Shown in pieces: positions 42,536-51,894 of a stretch of 64,000 bases of DNA. The stretch is from contig NZ_FNCF01000001.1 in the NCBI RefSeq assembly GCF_900100695.1, positions 1 to 64,000 of the forward strand, written 5' to 3'. The position numbers and the translations under genes were made by a program. Each line of letters opens with the position of its first letter. Positions within the stretch are counted from its first letter, which is position 1. The notes under the pieces are model-generated. The model was not told the origin of the DNA, did not search any database, and worked only from the letters and a program-made list of their open reading frames with translations. The DNA is from Klenkia brasiliensis. GTDB lineage: Bacteria; Actinomycetota; Actinomycetes; Mycobacteriales; Geodermatophilaceae.

Positions 42536-43882
42536 TCACCACTCGGTGCGGACGGTGACCTCCACGGCGATGGCCAGCACGGCGCCGAGCGCGAGCCACA
42601 CCCGGCGCCCGCGCTCGGGCAGGAACGCCGTCGCGCACAGCACCCAGACGTAGAAGGGCAGCCAGATGCGCTCGGTCTCCCCGCGCACCAGTCCAGTGGA
42701 GTCGCTGGCCAGGATCCCGGCCAGCGCGGCCAGCGGCAGCAGCGCCAGCCGGTGCCGGCGCAGCGAGGCCAGCCCGGCGATGGCCGCCGGGCCCACCGCG
42801 ATCGCGCCCGCGGCCACGTTGGAGAACAGGAAGAACGCCAGCGGACGGTTGGCGTAGGACGGCCCGGAACGCACCCGGTCCCCCGCCGCGTGGAACCCGT
42901 CCAGCCACCAGTAGCCGCCGAGCAGGAACAGGCCCACCACCAGCAGGACGCCGACCGCACCCACGGCCAGCACCCGCACGACCCCGCCCCAGCCCAGTGC
43001 CCGCCGGTGCACCAGCACGACCACCAGCGCCACCAGGCCAAGCGCGGTCAGCCCGAAGGACAGGAACAGCGCCAGCCCCAGCAGCAGACCACCCGCCAAT
43101 GCCTTCGCGTCCCGGCGCCACCCGGTCGACACCGCCGCGGTGGCCAGGCCGGCCACGCCCCAGGACGCGACGCCGGCGAACAGCGCGTCGGCGCTGGTGG
43201 CGACCCACAGCGCGATCGGTGCCAGCACCAGGAACGGCGCCACCACCCGCGCCCGCGCCTCGTCGGCGACCGCCCGCACGGTGACCAGCACGGCCGGGAC
43301 GGCGAGCACCCCGCCGGCGATGCACAGCGCGGCGTCCCAGCCCAGGCCCGAGAGCCCGATCCGGTCCAGCAGCACGAACGCCAGCAGCGCGCCCGGCGGG
43401 TGACCGGCGACGTGGGTGGTCCACGGGTCGGAGGAGTCCGCGGGCACGAACTGGGTGAACGTGGACAGGAAGGTCCCGATCGAGCCGACCCGCGGCACGT
43501 CGTGCGGGTACTCGTAGACCACCGACAGCGGCTCGGGCAGCCGGTGCCAGCCACTGCTCAACGCCAGCGCGACCGCCCACCCGGCGGCCACCACCGCCGA
43601 CCCGGCCGCCAGCAGGCCGAACCGGACCCGCGACGCCAGCCCCGGACCGACCAGGACGACGACCAGCGCCACCGCGACCGGGAGCAGCACCCGCGGGGTG
43701 AGCACCACCCCGAACCCGCCGCGCAGCACGTAGCCGCCGAGCAGGTGCAGCACCGTCCCGCCCTCGGCCAGGCGCCACCCGATGAAGCCCACGACGACGA
43801 CGAACACGGCGGCGGCCGCCACCACCAGCGCGGGCAGCACCCGGCGTGCCCGGGACGTGGTGGTGGGCTCCGCGCTGGTCAC
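42536..43882 (-). CDS. Polytopic membrane protein (GT-C-like)
   Basis: 448 residues, about ten to twelve helices. The layout, with a long extracellular loop after the third or fourth helix (residues ~110-150, PHDVPRVGSIG and WTTHVAGHPPGALL), is like GT-C mannosyltransferase-like membrane proteins. No sure catalytic motif. GTG start 8 nt after TACAGT, divergent from the GT2 gene. Confidence 0.8.
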   Translation of the reverse strand: MTSAEPTTTSRARRVLPALVVAAAAVFVVVVGFIGWRLAEGGTVLHLLGGYVLRGGFGVVLTPRVLLPVAVALVVVLVGPGLASRVRFGLLAAGSAVVAAGWAVALALSSGWHRLPEPLSVVYEYPHDVPRVGSIGTFLSTFTQFVPADSSDPWTTHVAGHPPGALLAFVLLDRIGLSGLGWDAALCIAGGVLAVPAVLVTVRAVADEARARVVAPFLVLAPIALWVATSADALFAGVASWGVAGLATAAVSTGWRRDAKALAGGLLLGLALFLSFGLTALGLVALVVVLVHRRALGWGGVVRVLAVGAVGVLLVVGLFLLGGYWWLDGFHAAGDRVRSGPSYANRPLAFFLFSNVAAGAIAVGPAAIAGLASLRRHRLALLPLAALAGILASDSTGLVRGETERIWLPFYVWVLCATAFLPERGRRVWLALGAVLAIAVEVTVRTEW

Positions 43883-43890
43883 GAGGTCGG

Positions 43891-43896
43891 ACTGTA
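43891..43896 (-). promoter_or_regulatory. -10 box of the polytopic membrane protein
   Basis: TACAGT on the minus strand, 8 nt before the GTG at 43882. Confidence 0.4.
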
Positions 43897-43954
43897 GGTG
43901 GGGCGGCACCACCCGGCCGGGCGAGCCCAGTGGGCGGGAGGGTGCACCCGCGGT

Positions 43955-43960
43955 TAGCGT
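43955..43960 (+). promoter_or_regulatory. -10 box of the GT2 gene
   Basis: TAGCGT, 6 nt before the GTG at 43967. No Shine-Dalgarno. Confidence 0.45.
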
Positions 43961-43966
43961 CCCCTG

Positions 43967-44620
43967 GTGCCCGACGTCGTCCTGCCCTGCCTCGACGAGG
44001 CCGGGGCACTGCCCTGGGTCCTCTCCCGCCTGCCCGAGGGCTACCGCGCCATCGTCGCCGACAACGGCTCGACCGACGGCTCCGCGCAGATCGCCGCCGA
44101 CCACGGCGCGACCGTCGTGCACGTGCCGCAGCGCGGGTTCGGCGCCGCCGCGCACGTCGGTCTCGAGGCCGCGACGGCCGACGTCGTGTGCTTCTGCGAC
44201 GCCGACGCCTCCATGGACCCCCAGCAGCTGCCCCGCGTGGCCGGCCCGGTCGAGGCCGGGGACGCCGACCTCGTGCTCGGCCGACGCCGGCCCAGCAGCC
44301 GGGGCGCCTGGCCGCCGCACGCCCGGGTCGCCAACACCGCGCTGAGCATCCTGATGCGCCGGCGCACCGGCCTGCGGCTGCACGACCTGGGCCCGATGCG
44401 CGCCGCACGCCGCGCCGACCTGCTCGCCCTCGGCATCACCGACCGCCGCTTCGGCTACCCGCTGGAGATGGTCACGAAGGCCTCGGACGCCGGCTGGCGG
44501 ATCCGCGAGGTGGACGTCGACTACCACCCCCGCGCCGACGGCACGAAGTCCAAGGTCACCGGCACCGTGCTGGGCACCGTCAAGACCGTGCGCGACATGT
44601 CCCGGGTGCTGTCCCGGTGA
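43967..44620 (+). CDS. Family 2 glycosyltransferase
   Basis: 217 residues, GT-A fold: VVLPCLDEAGALPWVL start, DNGSTDGSA and CDADASMDP (the metal DxD). Too short for a membrane domain. Transfers a sugar from a nucleotide donor, acceptor unknown. The stop overlaps the next gene (GTGA). Confidence 0.92.
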   Translation: MPDVVLPCLDEAGALPWVLSRLPEGYRAIVADNGSTDGSAQIAADHGATVVHVPQRGFGAAAHVGLEAATADVVCFCDADASMDPQQLPRVAGPVEAGDADLVLGRRRPSSRGAWPPHARVANTALSILMRRRTGLRLHDLGPMRAARRADLLALGITDRRFGYPLEMVTKASDAGWRIREVDVDYHPRADGTKSKVTGTVLGTVKTVRDMSRVLSR

Positions 44621-45267
44621 CCCAGCTGCTGGTCATCACCAAGGCCCCGGTGCCCGGGCGCAGCAAGACGCGGCTCACCCCGCCGTGCACGCCCGAGCAG
44701 GCCGCCGCGGTCGCCTCGGCCGCGGTCGGCGACACCCTCGACGTCGTCCGGGCCACGCCCGTGCAGCGACGGGTGGTCGCGCTGGACGGCGCCCCCGGCG
44801 ACCTCGACCTGACCGGGATGGTCGTCGTCCCGCAGGTCGAGGGCGACCTGGGCACCCGGCTGGCCGCGGCGTTCGCCGACGCGATGGCCGGGGACGGCGA
44901 CCTGCCGACCCTGCTCGTCGGCATGGACACCCCGCAGATCAGCCCCGAGCTGCTCACCGACTCCCTCGCCCGGCTGGTAACCGCCGGCCCGGGCAGCGTC
45001 GTGCTCGGCACCGCCCCCGACGGCGGCTGGTGGGCCCTGGGCGTGCACACCCCCGACGCCGCCGCCGTCCTGCCCGACGTGCCGATGTCCCGGGACGACA
45101 CCGCGGCCAACACCCGGGCGGCGCTGGAGGCGGCCGGGCTGACCGTGCTGGACCTGCCGCAGCTCACCGACGTCGACCACTGGGCCGAGGCGGTCGAGGT
45201 CGCGGCGCTGTGCCCCGAGGACAGCCGGATGCGGCGCACCGTCGAGGAGATAGCCGGCCTGCTCTGA
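44617..45267 (+). CDS. TIGR04282-family nucleotidyl/glycosyltransferase-like protein
   Basis: 216 residues with the LLVITKAPVPGRSKTRLTPP start of the TIGR04282/DUF2064 family, GMDTPQISPELL and GTAPDGGWWALG. The fold resembles GT-A nucleotidyltransferases such as CofC. The arsenosugar label in databases comes from one branch and no arsenic gene is near. Overlap with GT2 suggests the two act together. Confidence 0.88.
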   Translation: MTQLLVITKAPVPGRSKTRLTPPCTPEQAAAVASAAVGDTLDVVRATPVQRRVVALDGAPGDLDLTGMVVVPQVEGDLGTRLAAAFADAMAGDGDLPTLLVGMDTPQISPELLTDSLARLVTAGPGSVVLGTAPDGGWWALGVHTPDAAAVLPDVPMSRDDTAANTRAALEAAGLTVLDLPQLTDVDHWAEAVEVAALCPEDSRMRRTVEEIAGLL

Positions 45268-45315
45268 CCCGTCCGGACGGCCGGTCCGCGACGAACACCC
45301 GGGGAAGGAGGACCT

Positions 45316-46572
45316 GTGACCCGAGCACTGGACCGCGTGCTGGGCGCGCGGCTGCCCGACCCGCCCGACGCGCTGCGCCGGGGCCCCTTCGGCGAGGGCG
45401 CCTTCCCGAGCCCGCTGCACACCGAGCGCCGCGCCTCCCGCGTCGGCGTGTGGCTGGGCGCGGGCTTCGTCGTCTGCTTCCTCACCGGGCTGATCAGCCA
45501 CTGGGTGCAGCACCCGCCGTCGTGGTTCGTCTGGCCGGCGAGCCCGGTCTGGCTGTACCGGGTCACCCAGGGCACCCACGTCATGGTCGGCCTGGCGCTG
45601 ATCCCGCTGCTGCTGGTGAAGCTGTGGACCGTCTACCCCGGCCTGTTCCGCTGGCCGCCGGCCCGCACCCCGGCCGCGCTGGTCGGCCGGCTGTCGATCC
45701 TCGTGCTGGTCGCCAGCGCGGTGTTCATGCTCGCCACCGGGTTGATCAACATCAGCCAGTGGTACCCGTTCGGGTTCTCCTTCAAGACCGCGCACTACTG
45801 GACCGGCTGGGTCGCCGTGGGCGCCGTGCTCACCCACGTCGGCGCGATGGCCCCGCAGATCCGGCGCGGCCTGGCCCGCCGCGGCAGCCCGGCCGCCGTC
45901 GCCGGGCTGGAGCCCGCCGAGGCCGAGGAGGTCCGGGCCGCCGACGAGGCCGCCGAGCACGGCGCGGTCAGCCGCCGGGCCTTCGTGGCGACCGCGGCCG
46001 TGGCCACCGGCGCGGTGGCGCTGACCCAGTGGGGCCAGACCATCTCCCCGCTGGCCCAGGTCTCGGTGCTGTCCCCGCGCATCCCCGGTGTCGGGCCGCA
46101 GGGCCTGCCGGTGAACCAGACCGCGATCAGCGCCGGGGTGACCGAGAGCGCCGTCGACCCCGCCTACCGGCTGGTGGTGGAGGGGCCGACGCCGCTGGAG
46201 CTGACGCTGGACGACCTCCGCGCCATGCCCCAGTACACCGAGCGGCTGCCGATCGCCTGCGTCGAGGGCTGGAGCGCCAGCGCCGAGTGGACCGGCCCGC
46301 GGCTGCGCGACGTCCTGGCGGCGGCCGGTCACCCGCGCGGCACCGTGGTGCACGTGGAGTCCATCCAGACCGGTGGGTCCTACCGCGTCTCGACGGTGTC
46401 CAAGCCGCACTCCGCCAGCGACAAGACCCTGCTCGCGCTGCGGCTCAACGGCGAGGACCTCGACATCGACCACGGCTACCCGGTGCGGCTGATCGCGCCG
46501 AACCGGCCGGGTGCGATGCAGACCAAGTGGCTGGGCCGCATCGCGCCGGGTGCGGCGGGGGTGGGGTCGTGA
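45316..46572 (+). CDS. Membrane-anchored sulfite-oxidase-like molybdoenzyme with internal Tat motif
   Basis: 418 residues. Four helices (about 44-63, 87-105, 124-145, 160-180) resemble a cytochrome b561-like domain with candidate haem histidines (H88, H160, H174). A twin-arginine stretch SRRAFV (219-224) begins a fifth helix. The external part is a molybdopterin domain with IACVEGWS, whose Cys315 should bind molybdenum. The GTG follows GGAAGGAGGACCT. Substrate unknown. Confidence 0.9.
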   Translation: MTRALDRVLGARLPDPPDALRRGPFGEGAFPSPLHTERRASRVGVWLGAGFVVCFLTGLISHWVQHPPSWFVWPASPVWLYRVTQGTHVMVGLALIPLLLVKLWTVYPGLFRWPPARTPAALVGRLSILVLVASAVFMLATGLINISQWYPFGFSFKTAHYWTGWVAVGAVLTHVGAMAPQIRRGLARRGSPAAVAGLEPAEAEEVRAADEAAEHGAVSRRAFVATAAVATGAVALTQWGQTISPLAQVSVLSPRIPGVGPQGLPVNQTAISAGVTESAVDPAYRLVVEGPTPLELTLDDLRAMPQYTERLPIACVEGWSASAEWTGPRLRDVLAAAGHPRGTVVHVESIQTGGSYRVSTVSKPHSASDKTLLALRLNGEDLDIDHGYPVRLIAPNRPGAMQTKWLGRIAPGAAGVGS

Positions 46573-46994
46573 GCGCGGCGCCGCGCTGGCGGTGGCTGTT
46601 CGTCGTCCCCGGCCTGGCGGCCGTCGCCTACGGTGCCTACGGCCTCTGGACGTCGCTGAGCAGCGAGGCGCTGACCAGCTGGGCGGTGTGGATGCTGGGC
46701 GGTGCGCTGCTGCACGACCTGGTGGTCGCCCCGGTCTGGATCGGCCTGGGCTGGCTGGCCGCCCGCACCCTGCCCCGCCCGGCGCGCGCCCCGGTCGTCG
46801 TCGGGGCGGCGACGAGCGCGGCGGTGGCCCTGGTCGCGCTGCCCTTCGTGCTCGGGTTCGGCGGCGACGAGGGCGACACCTCGTTCCTGCCGCGCGACTA
46901 CGGCACCACCCTGCTGGTGGTCGTCGTGGTGGTGCTGGCCGTGTCCGCCGCGTGGGCGGCGGTCCGGGTTCAGCGGGCGCGCGACTCCGCGTAG
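46569..46994 (+). CDS. Small polytopic membrane protein
   Basis: 141 residues, four helices (about 8-25, 38-57, 76-95, 112-130) and no clear family. GTG overlaps the molybdoenzyme stop, so it may assemble with it. Its end overlaps the convergent SRPBCC gene by 25 nt. Confidence 0.8.
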   Translation: MSAAPRWRWLFVVPGLAAVAYGAYGLWTSLSSEALTSWAVWMLGGALLHDLVVAPVWIGLGWLAARTLPRPARAPVVVGAATSAAVALVALPFVLGFGGDEGDTSFLPRDYGTTLLVVVVVVLAVSAAWAAVRVQRARDSA

Positions 46995-47431
46995 CGGGCG
47001 AACCGCTTCAGCGACAGCCGCACCCCGGCCACGAACGCCGGCTTGACCAGCGGCCAGCCCAGCCGGCCCAGCGCCCCCAGCGGCAGGTCGAGGGTCTCCA
47101 CCCAGACGAAGGTCGACCCGCCGCCGGCGCGCTCGCGCACCTGGAAGCTGCCGGTGCCCCGCACCACCCGGCCGGTGTGCCGCACGTCGACCACGCTCGG
47201 CGGCTCCCAGCCGGTGATGGTCATCCGGTCCAGCACCCCGAGGCGGCGTCCGCCGGGCAGCGGCAGGCCGGTGACCGCCTCGATCCGGCCGCCCACCTCC
47301 TGCGCCGGACCGTCGACGGTGCGGACGTCGGTCAGCAGCATCCACTCGCCCTGGCTCGTCCAGTCCGCGAGCGCGGCGAACACCGCCTCCCGCGGGGCAT
47401 CGACGTCCACGGTCTCGACCAGCTCAGGCAC
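46970..47431 (-). CDS. SRPBCC-family protein
   Basis: 153 residues, START/polyketide-cyclase-like helix-grip: ETVDVDAPREAVFAALADW at the start and a long C-terminal helix. Such proteins bind lipids or hydrophobic ligands. Overlaps the DivIVA-like gene by 8 nt. Confidence 0.85.
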   Translation of the reverse strand: MPELVETVDVDAPREAVFAALADWTSQGEWMLLTDVRTVDGPAQEVGGRIEAVTGLPLPGGRRLGVLDRMTITGWEPPSVVDVRHTGRVVRGTGSFQVRERAGGGSTFVWVETLDLPLGALGRLGWPLVKPAFVAGVRLSLKRFARYAESRAR

Positions 47432-47762
47432 CCGGGTCCTCCTCGTCCGCCGCAGCGGGGTCCTCCTCCGGCTGCGCAGCGCGCAGCTGCGCGATCTCGA
47501 CGTCGCGCTCGTCGATGGTCTGCGCCAGCTGGTCCAGCAGCCAGTCGACCTCGGTCATCCGGTAGCCCCGCACGGTCACCGAGACCTGCAGCGCCCGGAC
47601 GTCGTCGCCGGTGACCGGCCGGTCGTCGGGCAGCTCGACCGGCGAGCGGTCCAGCTCGGCGGGCGCCTGGGTCTCCCCGCGGCCGAGCAGCACCGACGCG
47701 CCCAGGAACAGCAGCCCGCCGACGAGCACCAGGCCGACGACGAAGACGACGAACGTCAGCAC
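47424..47762 (-). CDS. DivIVA-domain-like membrane protein (Rv1209-like)
   Basis: 112 residues. One N-terminal helix (1-25) followed by a VTVRGYRMTEVDWLLDQLAQ motif, the DivIVA N-terminal signature, and a short coiled coil. May mark curved membrane. In mycobacteria a similar gene lies near tag and DUF3117. Confidence 0.82.
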   Translation of the reverse strand: MLTFVVFVVGLVLVGGLLFLGASVLLGRGETQAPAELDRSPVELPDDRPVTGDDVRALQVSVTVRGYRMTEVDWLLDQLAQTIDERDVEIAQLRAAQPEEDPAAADEEDPGA

Positions 47763-47766
47763 CCGG

Positions 47767-48573
47767 TCAGCCCTCGACCGGGGCGGGGCCGCCCGACTCC
47801 TGCCCCGCCGCCTCCCGGGCGGCGTCGGCCGCGCGGATCACCCGCACTGCCTCGGCCACGTCGTCGGTGACCGTGATCAGGTCCAGGTCCTTGGGCGAGA
47901 CCATCGCGTGGTCGGCCAGCGTGCCGCGGATCCAGTCCAGCAGCCCGGCCCAGTAGGCCGAGCCGAAGAGGATGACCGGGAACCGGGTGACCTTGGTGGT
48001 CTGCACCAGGGTCAGCGCCTCGAACAGCTCGTCCAGGGTGCCGAAGCCGCCGGGCAGGATCACGAAGGCCTGGGCGTACTTCACGAACATCGTCTTGCGC
48101 ACGAAGAAGTAGCGGAAGGAGATGCCGACGTCGACCCACTCGTTGAGCTCCTGCTCGAACGGCAGCTCGATGCCCAGCCCGACCGACATGCCACCGGCCT
48201 CGCAGGCGCCCTTGTTCGCCGCCTCCATCGCGCCCGGCCCGCCGCCGGTGATGACGGCGTAGCCGGCCTGCGCGAGCGCGGCGCCGAGCTCGACCCCGGC
48301 GGCGTAGAACGGGTCGTCGGGCTTGGTCCGGGCGCTGCCGAAGACGCTGACGGCGCGCGGCAGCTCGGCGAGCAGCCCGAAGCCCTCGACGAACTCGGCC
48401 TGGATCCGCAGCACCCGCCACGGGTCGGCGTGCACCCAGTCCGAGGGGCCGCGGGAGTCCAGCAGGCGCTGGTCGGTCGTCGTCCCCTCCTGGCGCGGGT
48501 CGGGCTCGCCGCCGCGCAGCTGCACCGGGCCCCGCGTGCGGCGGTGGGACCGCCGGGTGCCGTTGTCGCTCAT
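47767..48573 (-). CDS. TIGR00730/LOG-family protein
   Basis: 268 residues. [14 protein letters not shown] and [12 protein letters not shown], the LOG Rossmann motifs. Members hydrolyse nucleoside monophosphates (cytokinin-type in some). Matches the position of Rv1205 beside dapE. ATG overlaps the dapE stop. Confidence 0.92.
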   Translation of the reverse strand: MSDNGTRRSHRRTRGPVQLRGGEPDPRQEGTTTDQRLLDSRGPSDWVHADPWRVLRIQAEFVEGFGLLAELPRAVSVFGSARTKPDDPFYAAGVELGAALAQAGYAVITGGGPGAMEAANKGACEAGGMSVGLGIELPFEQELNEWVDVGISFRYFFVRKTMFVKYAQAFVILPGGFGTLDELFEALTLVQTTKVTRFPVILFGSAYWAGLLDWIRGTLADHAMVSPKDLDLITVTDDVAEAVRVIRAADAAREAAGQESGGPAPVEG

Positions 48574-49703
48574 GCCGTGTCCCCCGTGGTCGTGGTCGTG
48601 CCGGTCAGGTAGGCGACGAGGGCGTCCTCGGCGGGCTGCAGCCGGTCGACCCGGACGTGCTCGCCCCGCTGGTGCGCCTGGTTCGGGTCACCGGGACCGT
48701 AGTTGACCGCGGGGATCCCGAAGGCGGCGAACCGCGCGACGTCGGTCCAGCCGAGCTTGGCCCGGGCGGGCCTGCCCACCGCGGCGACGAACGCGGCGGC
48801 CGCGGGCTCGGACAGGCCGGGCAGCGCACCGCCGGACATGTCGGTGACCTCGAGGGTCACCCCGGCGGCCAGCGCGTCGGCGAACACCTCCCGCACGTGC
48901 GCCTCGGCGTCGTCCTCGTCGCGGTCCGGGGCGAACCGGAAGTTGACCGTCACCCGGCACTCGTCGGGGACGACGTTGCCGGCCACCCCGCCCTCGATCC
49001 GCACCGCGTTCAGGCCCTCGCGGAAGTGCAGCCCGTCGATGTCCACCTCGCGCGCGGTGTAATCCGCCAGCACCGCCAGGATCGGTGCGGCGCCGTGGAC
49101 CGCGTTGCGCCCCAGCCAGGACCGCGCACTGTGCGCCCGCTCGCCCGGCACGGTGAGGACGACGCGCATCGTGCCCTGGCAGCCGCCCTCGACGTCCCCG
49201 TCGGTGGGCTCGAGCAGGATCGCGAGGTCGCCGTAGAGCCAGCCCCGCAGCTCGCGGGCGACCCGGCCGAGGCCGTTCTTGACCGCCTCGACCTCCTCGT
49301 TGTCGTAGAACACGAAGGTCAGGTCGTGCGCGGGCTGCGCACCGGGGACGCCGAAGAGCCCGGCCACGCGCAGCATGAGCGCGTCGCCGGCCTTCATGTC
49401 GCTGGTGCCGCAGCCGTAGAGCCGCTCCTCGCCGTCCACGGTGTCCAGCCGGCTGGGCACGTTGTCGGCGATCGGCACGGTGTCCAGGTGGCCGGCGAGC
49501 ACGACCCGGGTGTCCCGGCCGAGGTCGGTGCGGGCCAGCACGCAGTTGCCGATCCGCACCACCTCCAGCCCGCCCAGGCCGCGCAGCGCGGCCTCGACGG
49601 CGTCGGCGAGCGGCTCCTCGGTGCCCGAGACCGACGGGACGTCGACCAGGGCACGGGTGAGGGTGAGGACGTCGGCGGTCAGGTCGAGGGCCGGAACGGT
49701 CAC
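48570..49703 (-). CDS. dapE: Succinyl-diaminopimelate desuccinylase
   Basis: 377 residues, M20 zinc hydrolase: [27 protein letters not shown] and a late [10 protein letters not shown]. Removes succinate from N-succinyl-LL-diaminopimelate in lysine and peptidoglycan synthesis. Divergent from dapD with 35 nt between starts. TAGGCT is 7 nt before the GTG. Confidence 0.93.
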   Translation of the reverse strand: MTVPALDLTADVLTLTRALVDVPSVSGTEEPLADAVEAALRGLGGLEVVRIGNCVLARTDLGRDTRVVLAGHLDTVPIADNVPSRLDTVDGEERLYGCGTSDMKAGDALMLRVAGLFGVPGAQPAHDLTFVFYDNEEVEAVKNGLGRVARELRGWLYGDLAILLEPTDGDVEGGCQGTMRVVLTVPGERAHSARSWLGRNAVHGAAPILAVLADYTAREVDIDGLHFREGLNAVRIEGGVAGNVVPDECRVTVNFRFAPDRDEDDAEAHVREVFADALAAGVTLEVTDMSGGALPGLSEPAAAAFVAAVGRPARAKLGWTDVARFAAFGIPAVNYGPGDPNQAHQRGEHVRVDRLQPAEDALVAYLTGTTTTTGDTA

Positions 49704-49710
49704 GGCCCGC

Positions 49711-49730
49711 AGCCTACGGTCGCCTACCCT
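49711..49730. promoter_or_regulatory. Divergent dapE/dapD -10 boxes
   Basis: TAGGCT on the minus strand (49711-49716, 7 nt before dapE) and TACCCT on the plus strand (49725-49730, 8 nt before dapD) share a 35-nt space. Confidence 0.5.
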
Positions 49731-49738
49731 CGGCTCCC

Positions 49739-50719
49739 GTGACTGCTGCACCCACCGCTGCCGGCGCCACCGCCGTCGGTCTGGCCACCGTGACCACCGC
49801 CGGCACCGTCCTGGACACCTGGTACCCCTCCCCCGCCCTCGGCGAGGTGGGCAGCACGGGCACCGAGCGGCTGGGCACGCTGGAGCTCGAGGGCGAGCTG
49901 GGCCCCGACGTCGGCTCCCTGCTGCGTGCCGACGACGCCCGCGGCGTCGAGGTGGTCGGCGTGCGGACGACGATTGCCGACCTCTCCGCCGCGCCGGTCG
50001 ACGCGCACGACGTCTACCTGCGGCTGCACCTGCTCTCGCACCGCCTGGTTCGCCCGCACGGGCTGAACCTGGACGGCCAGTTCGGCCTGCTGACCAACGT
50101 CGCCTGGACGACGGCCGGCCCGGTCGAGGCCGCGGACTGGACGCCGGTGCGCGCGGCCAAGGTGCGCGCCGCCCACGGCCACGTGACCGTCACCCACGTC
50201 GACAAGTTCCCGCGGATGGTCGACTACGTGCTGCCCTCCGGCGTCCGGATCGGCGACGGCGACCGGGTCCGGCTGGGCGGGCACCTGGCCGAGGGCACCA
50301 CGGTCATGCACGAGGGCTTCGTCAACTTCAACGCCGGCACCCTGGGCCCCTCGATGGTCGAGGGCCGCATCTCCGCCGGCGTCGTGGTCGGCGCGGACTC
50401 CGACATCGGCGGCGGCGCCTCGATCATGGGCACCCTGTCCGGCGGCGGGAAGCAGGTCGTCTCGATCGGCTCGGGCTGCCTGCTGGGCGCCAACGCCGGC
50501 ATCGGCATCTCCCTCGGTGACCGCTCCGTCGTCGAGGCCGGCTGCTACGTCACCGCCGGTGCCCGGGTCACCCTGCCCGACGGCTCGGTGGTCAAGGCGC
50601 TGGAGCTGTCGGGCCGGCCGGGCCTGCTGTTCCGCCGCAACTCGGTGTCCGGGGCGCTGGAGGCGGTGCCCCGCGACGGCGACTGGGGTGCGCTGAACGC
50701 GGCCCTGCACGCCAACTAG
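49739..50719 (+). CDS. dapD: Tetrahydrodipicolinate N-succinyltransferase (actinobacterial type)
   Basis: 326 residues. Long actinobacterial DapD with an N-terminal cap and left-handed beta-helix repeats ([35 protein letters not shown]). Succinylates tetrahydrodipicolinate. Matches the Rv1201c-Rv1202 arrangement with dapE. Confidence 0.94.
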   Translation: MTAAPTAAGATAVGLATVTTAGTVLDTWYPSPALGEVGSTGTERLGTLELEGELGPDVGSLLRADDARGVEVVGVRTTIADLSAAPVDAHDVYLRLHLLSHRLVRPHGLNLDGQFGLLTNVAWTTAGPVEAADWTPVRAAKVRAAHGHVTVTHVDKFPRMVDYVLPSGVRIGDGDRVRLGGHLAEGTTVMHEGFVNFNAGTLGPSMVEGRISAGVVVGADSDIGGGASIMGTLSGGGKQVVSIGSGCLLGANAGIGISLGDRSVVEAGCYVTAGARVTLPDGSVVKALELSGRPGLLFRRNSVSGALEAVPRDGDWGALNAALHAN

Positions 50720-50723
50720 CGGC

Positions 50724-51824
50724 TCAGGTCAGCCCGGCGGGCTCCGCGGGCGGGGCGGTGAGGTGCTCCAGGAGGGCGACGACGAACTCCTGCGGGCGCT
50801 CGACGTGCGGTGCGTGGCCGACCTCGGGCAGCACCACCTCGCGGTAGGACCCGCCGCTGGCGGCGTACCGGTCGAGCACGGTGCGGGTCTGGGTGACCAT
50901 CGGCTGCGGCGGGAAGCCCGCGGCCCCCGGCCACCCCGGCACCGCCCCGATCGAGCCCAGGAAGGCCAGGTCGAAGGCGGAGGTGTCGCTGACGACCTGA
51001 TCGACGTCGCCCCGGATCCACAGCACCGGCGGCTTGACCGGCAGCTCGGTGATGCCCGAGACGTCCAGCACGGTCGGCGCCATCGTGTTCAGCACGCCGC
51101 GGCCACCGGGGGCGGCACCGGGCCAGGCGTCGACCGCCACGACGTCCCCGGGGTAGTGGTCCTCGCCGGTGCGGGTGGTGAGCATCGAGGCGACGTAGAG
51201 GTCCTCCAGCTGCTCGTCGACCGGCAGGCTGCCCGGGGCGACGTAGAAGGCCCGGAAGATCGACCGCGGGCTGGTGGGCGCGTCGGCCGTGGTGTCGCCG
51301 GCGGCCAGCGCGGCGACGAAGTCCGGGTTGGCCCCGCCCGCGCCGGCGCCGGTGCCGTCGGGGTGCACCCGGTGGCCGTCGGCCCCCGCCGTCCCCCCGA
51401 AGCCGAACGGCGAGACCGGCGCGACCAGCGTCACCGACGCGACCCGCTCGGCGTGGTCGAGCAGGTGCTGCAGCACCACGCCGCCGCCCATGCTCCAGCC
51501 GACCAGGTGCACCCGCTCCGCCCCGAGCGCGGCGACCAGGGCGGCGAGGTCGTCGGACCAGTCGCGCACGCCGCGGGTGGCGTCGACCGGGGCCGGGTCG
51601 GTGCCGCCGAAGCCGCGCAGGTCGACCGCCAGCACCCGCCACGGGCCCTGCAGCGCCAGCAGCTGCTGCTGCCAGAACAGCGCCGAGCTGACGTTGCCGT
51701 GGACCAGCAGCACCACCTCGCCGCCGCCGCGCGGGTCGACGTCCTCGCGGTGCAGCACCTGCTGGGTCAGCCGGTCGGTCTCGACCCGGGTGGCGGCGAC
51801 TCCGGGAAGCAGGTGGTCGGTCAC
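50724..51824 (-). CDS. Alpha/beta-hydrolase
   Basis: 366 residues. LLVHGNVSSALFW oxyanion strand, nucleophile elbow GWSMGGG (serine near residue 113), and EVGHAPHVERPQE with the catalytic histidine. Longer than the usual 270-300 residues because of a cap insert around residues 150-230. Substrate unknown. TAGCCT is 7 nt before the GTG. It converges on dapD. Confidence 0.88.
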   Translation of the reverse strand: MTDHLLPGVAATRVETDRLTQQVLHREDVDPRGGGEVVLLVHGNVSSALFWQQQLLALQGPWRVLAVDLRGFGGTDPAPVDATRGVRDWSDDLAALVAALGAERVHLVGWSMGGGVVLQHLLDHAERVASVTLVAPVSPFGFGGTAGADGHRVHPDGTGAGAGGANPDFVAALAAGDTTADAPTSPRSIFRAFYVAPGSLPVDEQLEDLYVASMLTTRTGEDHYPGDVVAVDAWPGAAPGGRGVLNTMAPTVLDVSGITELPVKPPVLWIRGDVDQVVSDTSAFDLAFLGSIGAVPGWPGAAGFPPQPMVTQTRTVLDRYAASGGSYREVVLPEVGHAPHVERPQEFVVALLEHLTAPPAEPAGLT

Positions 51825-51831
51825 GGCGCAG

Positions 51832-51837
51832 AGGCTA
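51832..51837 (-). promoter_or_regulatory. -10 box of the hydrolase gene
   Basis: TAGCCT on the minus strand, 7 nt before the GTG at 51824. Confidence 0.4.
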
Positions 51838-51881
51838 GCCAGCACCGCCGTGTCCGGACAGGGCATCGGGCGCGGGCCACC

Positions 51882-51887
51882 TACCCT
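51882..51887 (+). promoter_or_regulatory. -10 box of the transglycosylase-like gene
   Basis: TACCCT, 7 nt before the GTG at 51895, no Shine-Dalgarno. Confidence 0.45.
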
Positions 51888-51894
51888 GGGTCCG

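Noticed and set aside
44617-45267. Arsenosugar synthesis
   Set aside because: The label is carried by the database family name; no arsenic methyltransferase or radical SAM partner is present.
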